DNA of 64,000 bases from Hydrangea macrophylla (lineage: Eukaryota; Streptophyta; Magnoliopsida; Cornales; Hydrangeaceae). Made by a program: the position numbers and the translations under genes. Below the pieces are notes generated by a model. That model ran no database searches. It saw nothing but the letters and a program-made list of their open reading frames with translations, and had not been told where the DNA came from. How positions within the stretch are numbered: position 1 is the stretch's first letter; the number at the start of each line of letters is the position of its first letter. Of the stretch, positions 58,310 to 64,000 are shown in pieces. The stretch covers positions 58,432,274 to 58,496,273 of the forward strand of contig CM066998.1 of the NCBI GenBank assembly GCA_033977485.1, read 5' to 3'.

Positions 58310-58948
58310 CTAATCCATCCCTAGGATTATGTCAAACTTCTTCATTGAGAGGACAATCAATCTAGATGGGATATCACGGTCTCCTATCCATAGAGGACAG
58401 TCCTTACACACGTGTCCTAATCTGACTACAGCTCCTAGTGGCGAAGTAGCCTTCAAAGCTTTCTCTAAGCGATGAGGTAAGATACCCAATCTCCGAATTG
58501 TATTAACAGATATGAACGAAAGAGCAGCACCTGTATCAAATAACACTTTAACATGGGAGTTAAACAGGGTTAATGTACCTTCCACTGCTTGCTGGTCAGG
58601 TTGAGCTTCTCCATAATCTCCTTCTTCGTACACAGTTCCATCATATCCAGCGGCATCAGGAATAACAGCATCCAAGCGAGTCTGACCCTGTTGACCATAA
58701 ATCACCTGCTTAGGAGCAGTACAGAACCTGCTGATGTGACCTGGTTCGCCACAGTTGAAGCAGACTATCCCTTGTTGAGCAGCACGCCTTGGTGCCTTGC
58801 AATCTCGAGCCAGATGACCAGGGTTGCCACAGTTGAAGCATTTTCCACCACTACTCCCTTCTCCTACTCGGGGTTGAGTCGGATAGGTAATAGCCTGGGT
58901 CTTCTTGCTTCCGTCGAAATTCCTCTTCTGCCCTTGGGTACGGTTCAT
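58310..58948 (-). pseudogene. Gypsy gag zinc knuckles and protease
   Basis: Two CCHC knuckles, [14 protein letters not shown] and [14 protein letters not shown], are followed after a linker by the aspartic protease motif [12 protein letters not shown] and ending FDIILGMD. It is in frame with gag, but a TAA near 58999 separates them. Confidence 0.9.
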
Positions 58949-58994
58949 TGGTGGTCTATTCCCAAAATTACCCCTTTGAGGCGGTCGGAAATCA

Positions 58995-59719
58995 AATTGT
59001 TAACGGTTCACTCGAGCATCCTCTTCCAGATCGGTAGTCAAACCAACAAGTCCTTCAAACGATTTATCTAGGTGGCCGAGAGTTAAGCGACGAATCTGCG
59101 GTGTCAGCCCTTGGTTATACTTCCAGATCTTCTTCTCTTCAGTATCAACCAGGTGTGGAGCGAACCGAGACAGTCTCTCGAACTGTGTGGTGTACTCTTG
59201 CACCGACTTGGTTCCTTGTGTCAGATCCATGAATTCCTTCTCTCTTCTATGCCTCTCCGTAGCCGGGAAGTACTTTTCCAGAAATCTCCCCTTGAACGCA
59301 GTCCACGTCATCCCCATTGCAGCTCTATTCCTGATAGTAGCTATAACCGAATCCCACCAATCTGCGGCAGCATCGGTCAATTGAAACGTAGCCAACCTCC
59401 TCTTGTCCATCTCATTGCACTGGACAGCCTCGAACATGCGGTCCATCTGTCTTAACCACTGTTCCGCTTTCCAGGGTTCCGCGGTAGCCGCAAACTGCTC
59501 GGGCCTTAGTGCACGGAATCTCTCCAGCAATTTGTCTCCAGTTTGACGGTCTCGTCGGTTGTCATTCGTATTACCGATTCTTTCCAACCGTCTGATAAAC
59601 GCTTTGAACATCCCCGTAGGATCGGCAGCCTCGGGTGCTCCCTCGATCAAATTCCTATTCCTCCTTAGTCCTCCAGCCATTCTATGCATGATAGTGATAG
59701 TAGAATGAGAAACATGCAT
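58995..59719 (-). pseudogene. Gypsy gag
   Basis: The minus-strand start is probably MAGGLRRNRN at 59680, although the open frame reaches 59719. It contains the retrotransposon gag domain: ERFRALRPEQFAATAEP, WLRQMDRMFEAVQC, LATFQLTDAAADWWDS, FLEKYFPATERHRREKEF and EYTTQFERLSRF. It ends at a TAA after ARVNR, a premature stop because the same frame continues into the zinc knuckles. The truncated element at 38809 has the same domain order. Confidence 0.9.
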
Positions 59720-59980
59720 GCAACAGTACTATGAAGCAATTCAAATGACGACAATATCCAAAAGAGTATATTATATATATAACTTCTTGTCAAGTTGATA
59801 CAAAAAGCATGTATGGTCAGATCAGTGCCTACCCTACCTGTATGGGTTAGGACGCATGTAAGAGTTAATGTTACAAAAATGGGTCATTGCCCTACACTCT
59901 AATGCATATAATTACAGTTGCAAAAAGAGATAGAGCTAATAGTCAAAATAGTCAATATATACAAGGCGATATCTAAACGG

Positions 59981-60538
59981 TCAGTCATCGCCGTAGGTAG
60001 TCATCAATAGATCAAGCGAGTCGGCCTGATGAAAACGCTGAACATGAGAGGGGCCTGCCCCAAAGTTACAGCTATGAGAGGTCATCAGTGAAGCAGGTCC
60101 AGGGGCATCTGCCTCAGGCAAGGCTGGCTCAAGTGCAAGTGCCTCCTCAAGGTCGACTGCAAAGTCCTCCCATCCTAAGCCATCCTCCACGGCGTCCTCG
60201 GAAATAGGAGCGAACACAACGTCAATGTCACCGTCATCCTCAACAGCGGGGACGACCGGTAGAGGTACCTCCAGCTATGCAAGGTGGGCTTGCACAACCT
60301 GAACCGCAAGGGGAAAATAGAAGGCATCGCTGTTAACCAAGCGAACCATCTCAACGAGTACTAAGCGCTGGATCTCTATAAAGTAAAGAATCTCAAGGCG
60401 AGCACGGGACAGGTCGACCAATCCAACACGTGAATCTGGTGCCAGAGATCTAGCTCGACGGTAGCAGCTGCACGCTGCCCAACAGCAGTGAAGTAAAGGG
60501 TCACCGAAGCCGGCACTATCGCTCCCACAGTAACCCAA
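59981..60538 (-). pseudogene. Pre-gag ORF of the gypsy element
   Basis: Between the primer site and gag the minus strand holds one frame of about 185 codons (60538 to 59981) with a single internal TAG near 60275. The second half is acidic (VEDDGDIDVVFAPISEDAVE, DLEEALALEPALPEADAPGP). A different frame upstream (60768-60376) is also open, so the true start is uncertain. The product is not recognised. Its position and acidity match the ORF at 39420-39849. Confidence 0.45.
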
Positions 60539-60751
60539 TGCCCTCCAAAAGCATCAGGTACAAACAGGGGCTGAGCTGGATCCATACCTGAAAAGGTACT
60601 ACTTAAGTCAGGACAGAATAATCTTAGGCGTTTGGGTTCTGAGTCTATCCTCCCTGTCGTATCATCGGGTGTGTAACACTTAATGGAATGTGGAATCGGG
60701 TCTATACTGGTAAACCCTAACATGGCTAAACTATCTTGAGATAAATAATAA

Positions 60752-60767
60752 CCTGGCTCTGATACCA
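60752..60767 (-). promoter_or_regulatory. Primer-binding site (initiator tRNA-Met)
   Basis: Minus-strand TGGTATCAGAGCCAGG starts 8 bp inside the 5' LTR border; TGGTATCAGAGC is complementary to the 3' end of plant initiator tRNA-Met. Confidence 0.92.
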
Positions 60768-60775
60768 CTAAATCC

Positions 60776-63717
60776 TATCACGCCCCGACGTAGCATAAAT
60801 AAGAAAAGCGTTTAATTTCCTTTATGGACCCGTAGGTCGCGACAGTTTGAAGGATCGATTCCGTCCCAAACATCAAACAACAAAACATAATAATCAGAAC
60901 AGAGCAATCAAGGCTTATAAAATTTTCTAACTTATTACATATTACAGCACGGGGTCATCTAAAGGCACAGACCGCCTTAAAATAAAACAATAACTTAGTG
61001 TCTATTACAGTCATCCTTATAAAACAAACAGTTTAAAACTTAAAACATATAACTTAAAACATGAAATGAATATAACATATTTTCTTCAAGCCGCCGTTCT
61101 CATTTAGCATAATCATACTGGTGAGCCTGTTCATAACTTGAAAAGCCTGAACACGAATGTCCAGGACGCATCAACGTCATCAGCTTCAAGAAGTTGGTGA
61201 GTATTAAAAACATAACTTTAAATGTAAAACATACTCATTTACCTTTTTCCATCTTCGATTTGTAAAATCAATAATTTGACATAGAGAGAATTTAATTTAT
61301 AAACCAACGAGGAATATATTGAAAGTCATTCATTCATAAAGCATATGATCGTGTATGAGACAATGCACCACACTCATCTTGCCGACTCTTTTCTCTCGAC
61401 AGACACAACAACCCACTATCTTACTCCTGGTATCTTTGAAACACTAAGATAGCCACACTTTAGCAACGGGGCGCCAGGGAGTGTCCAGTTTGCCTCACAC
61501 TTTGGTCCGGGGTACCAGGGAGTGTCCATTGCCTCACACTTTGAATACCTAAACCGCCATGCAAATACCGGAGCAACCTCACGCAGTATCCAGACTCGGG
61601 TATCAGGGAGTGTCCGTAGGCCACACTTTAGCACTACCATGGGTGCCAGGGAATGTCCAAGTTCGGCGTCACACACTTTAATGCTTCCATGGGCGTCAGG
61701 GAGTGTCCAAATTTGCCATCGTCGCATTTCAAAGATACCCTCACCGCAATCTCAACCACAACCACATCCGCAATCTCAACCACAACCACAACCGCAATCT
61801 CAATCTCAATCTCATACTCTTTCCACACTACCATTACTCTTTTCCACACCGACTGACACCCACATGCATGTACCACTGACCCCATATGAATGACATGCAC
61901 TTAAACATAAGCAAAACGCTGAATTAAAGGAACAACGCGCGTACGGGGATTGATAAGTCATAATACCACATTCTATTCGTTCAAACATAATCAAATAGGA
62001 TTCTGTTTAATAGTTTTCCCCAAACAGAACCTTAACAGTACTTAAAAGTTGAACCAAACAATCCCTTAACACAAAACAAACAAAACCAGAATCTGCCAGA
62101 TATCGCGCGCGCGCGGGCTGCTCGCACGAGGGGTCGCTCGCGCGATATGCCCCATTTTCATTTTATATAAACTTTTCTGTCTGTCTGAAAAAGCCAAGGT
62201 CGCGCGCGCGGATCGCTCGCTCGAAAGGTCCCTCGCGCGACCTTCGCTTGCGCGACCTGCCTAAATTTCATTTTATATATATAAACTCTTCTGTCTGTCT
62301 GGGGAAACGAGGATCGCGCGCGCAGGCCGCTCGCGCGAGGGGTCTCTCGCGCGGTCCGTTCGCGCGATCTTCGCGCACGTGATCGTGGCGCGAGTTTTAC
62401 TGAGGCTTCTTCTTCCCCGCAGAAACTGCTCTGTTCAGTAAAACAGGGTCTATTTTGACCCATTTCAAATCTGTAAGTATATAGATCATATAGTATATGG
62501 TTTTCTTCATTTTTCCACAAGGATTAAGAATCCATTATCAATTTAACATGATTTAAACTATAGCTCTCCAATTTCATGAAAAATCAAAACATGTCAAAAC
62601 TAATTTCCTTATATACTTTCTCATGTGATCAAATTAAACTCTAATACTTTAAACATGGCATGTAGGATGTATAATCTTTCATATTTCATTCTAACAACGG
62701 ATTTTGGTTGAGTTTGGAAAATTGTGATTTTGAAGCTCAAGCTTCCATGGACGAATTTAGCAATGGAGGATCATTAATACATACACAAATTCAGTAACTA
62801 AGCATGAATTTACATTCTAGAGTGAGTTTAGAATACTCACTGATATAGAGATGGAAGAAGTTGTTGAGAAAGAATCAAGATTAAGCAAATAAGAAATCCA
62901 ATCAAAGCTTGCAAGCTATGGTGATGAGCTTCCTCTCTCTAAATCAACTCTCTGTGTTTCTCTCCAAATCTCTGAGTTTTAGTTTGTAAAGGAAATTGTG
63001 CAGCTTGTGAAATGAGAGTGTGAGATATAAATAGCAAACTACAACTTGGTGCCCAAGTTGTTTCAAGTTTACTCTACAAATTACTTTTAATTCAATTTAG
63101 TTAAACTAACTAATATACATGAAGTGCACAGCCTAAACATGAGCTGCTATAACTATATACATACGTATATACATAAATGGTTAACTCCCCAGCTCAACCA
63201 AGAGCCAAGCATAGATTAGTAGGGGCCAACTAGTGTTGTTTGGGAATTGCAACTTTAGGCACAACATTTACACACACAAGCTATATATACCAAACAAGGC
63301 CTAAGGCAATCATTAGTTGCCATAAATAGATATAAAGCAAATGCCCAATCAGTCACTTCCAAAATCTGTGGAAGTTCACACAGCGTGGACAGTTTTGGAA
63401 GTAAACTGGTATTTTCGGGGCGCGGTGGTCACCACAAAAATACAGAAATTTCATTTTAGTGTAAGAATCGATTGCCCGGTTTTATAAAAATACTGGTTTA
63501 GTCAAAAGTAAACTTCTCCACCGTTTTGAAATACAGATTTGAAATCCAGCATAAGCGTTACTATATTTATAGGAATTACGGTTTGGCCCCGATAAGAATT
63601 CAAACATGAAATTAAGCGAGAAATAAATTCTACACATAAGGATTAAAATAAAAGCAGACCATGTATATTTAATTTAAAATATGACAATGCAATTAGATGA
63701 AAATGCAGGTTATTACA
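60776..63717 (-). repeat. Gypsy 5' LTR, 2942 bp
   Basis: Collinear with 49791-52695, with scattered substitutions and small indels (for example extra bases in the CpG block near 62238-62260). The terminal dinucleotide has changed: TATCACG instead of TGTCACG. A minus-strand TATA-like box lies at 63026-63033. Confidence 0.93.
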
Positions 63718-63722
63718 AAACC

Positions 63723-64000
63723 AAACAAGCAACAAAAATAAAGAAAATAACAAGCAAAAGCAAAATAACTAAATGTACAATAGATAAGGAAGCATAAGCG
63801 ACCGCAGAAAATAGTACTCCGCCAACTGCACGAGGAATCCACCACTACGCCACAAGAACCACCGCGTAGAGAAATTCGGAACCTAGGACAACTTCAAACT
63901 TGTAGATGGTAAAGACCACCCAAAGAAAGAAGACGGCACAAAGCCAAACCCGAACAAATGAAGAAGCTTCGCCAAAGGAGGCAACCGAAGTTGCTTGAAA
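63723..64000 (-). other. Flank, possibly the body of the LINE-like 3' region
   Basis: No frame could be assigned. Read on the minus strand and joined across the gypsy element, it would lead into the CATTAATGAAATTTTAG..poly(A) end at 49727-49785. Confidence 0.3.

Larger units (their letters stand above)
49791..63717 (-). mobile_element. Ty3/gypsy chromovirus-type LTR retrotransposon
   Basis: LTRs at 49791-52695 and 60776-63717, with AAACC flanking both outer borders (49786-49790 and 63718-63722). A primer-binding site matching initiator tRNA-Met (TGGTATCAGAGC) lies inside the 5' LTR and a polypurine tract inside the 3' LTR. Minus-strand gene order is pre-gag ORF, gag, protease, RT, RNase H, integrase, chromodomain-like tail: the gypsy order, with a tail of the Tekay/Del chromovirus type. 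The coding region has at least four stops and two frameshifts and is interrupted by a solo LTR (54290-56791). About 11.4 kb remain without that insert. Confidence 0.95.

Overview
The window is plant nuclear DNA, most likely from a eudicot: it is AT-rich, has GT..AG introns, encodes a plant-type polyubiquitin and is packed with plant transposon families (CACTA, Stowaway, hAT-like, Ty1/copia, Ty3/gypsy chromovirus). The species cannot be named from the sequence. Only one intact host gene is clearly present, a three-repeat polyubiquitin gene at about 44.8-46.3 kb with a TATA box and a leader intron. A fragment of a host SH3P2-like gene (BAR-domain exons) lies at 14.4-15.3 kb.

Layout. 1-1803: featureless flank ending in a GA microsatellite. 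1804-11191: a complete 9.4-kb CACTA (En/Spm-type) transposon with 17-bp inverted ends, 3-bp AGA target duplications and subterminal palindromes. Its TNP2-type transposase has a stop codon and an internal deletion, while its TNPA-type (Transposase_24) gene reads through four exons. 11192-18297: two further lone CACTA termini (ending at 11695 and 18297), the SH3P2-like fragment, a MITE-like repeat and an LTR/leader scrap. 18896-27217: a Ty1/copia element on the minus strand with 1.32-kb LTRs, GAAAA target duplications and a broken gag-pol; next to its 5' LTR the primer-binding site has been replaced by a copy of the DNA that flanks the other LTR. 27.3-27.8 kb: decayed Harbinger-type MYB-like ORF. 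28.4-42.1 kb: a nest of gypsy-type material. It contains a truncated LTR carrying a hAT-like MITE, a Tat/Athila-like LTR scrap, an old plus-strand copia remnant split by a solo LTR (TSD GTAGT), and a 5' part of a gypsy element (LTR, acidic pre-gag ORF, gag, protease) split by another solo LTR (TSD ACTGG). 42.1-49.8 kb: the gene island with polyubiquitin. 49791-63717: a complete gypsy chromovirus on the minus strand with 2.9-kb LTRs, TSD AAACC and a tRNA-Met primer site; gag, protease, RT, RNase H, integrase and a chromodomain-like tail are all present but disabled, and a solo LTR (TSD CGATC) sits between RNase H and integrase. The DNA on both sides looks like one LINE-type 3' end that this element split.

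The most unusual signal is inside the gypsy-type LTRs. Several diverged LTR families carry, in the transcribed part, tandem arrays of short hairpins in which a core is constant within a family while the flanking stem arms change together and stay complementary from unit to unit (clearest at 54951-55310, also 36909-37009 and 40550-40850). The same LTRs carry a single conserved-shape hairpin next to a TGAGT motif, and dense clusters of family-specific palindromes (ATCGAT, GTCGAC, CGACCGGTCG, CGCGCG types). I know of no description of this combination.
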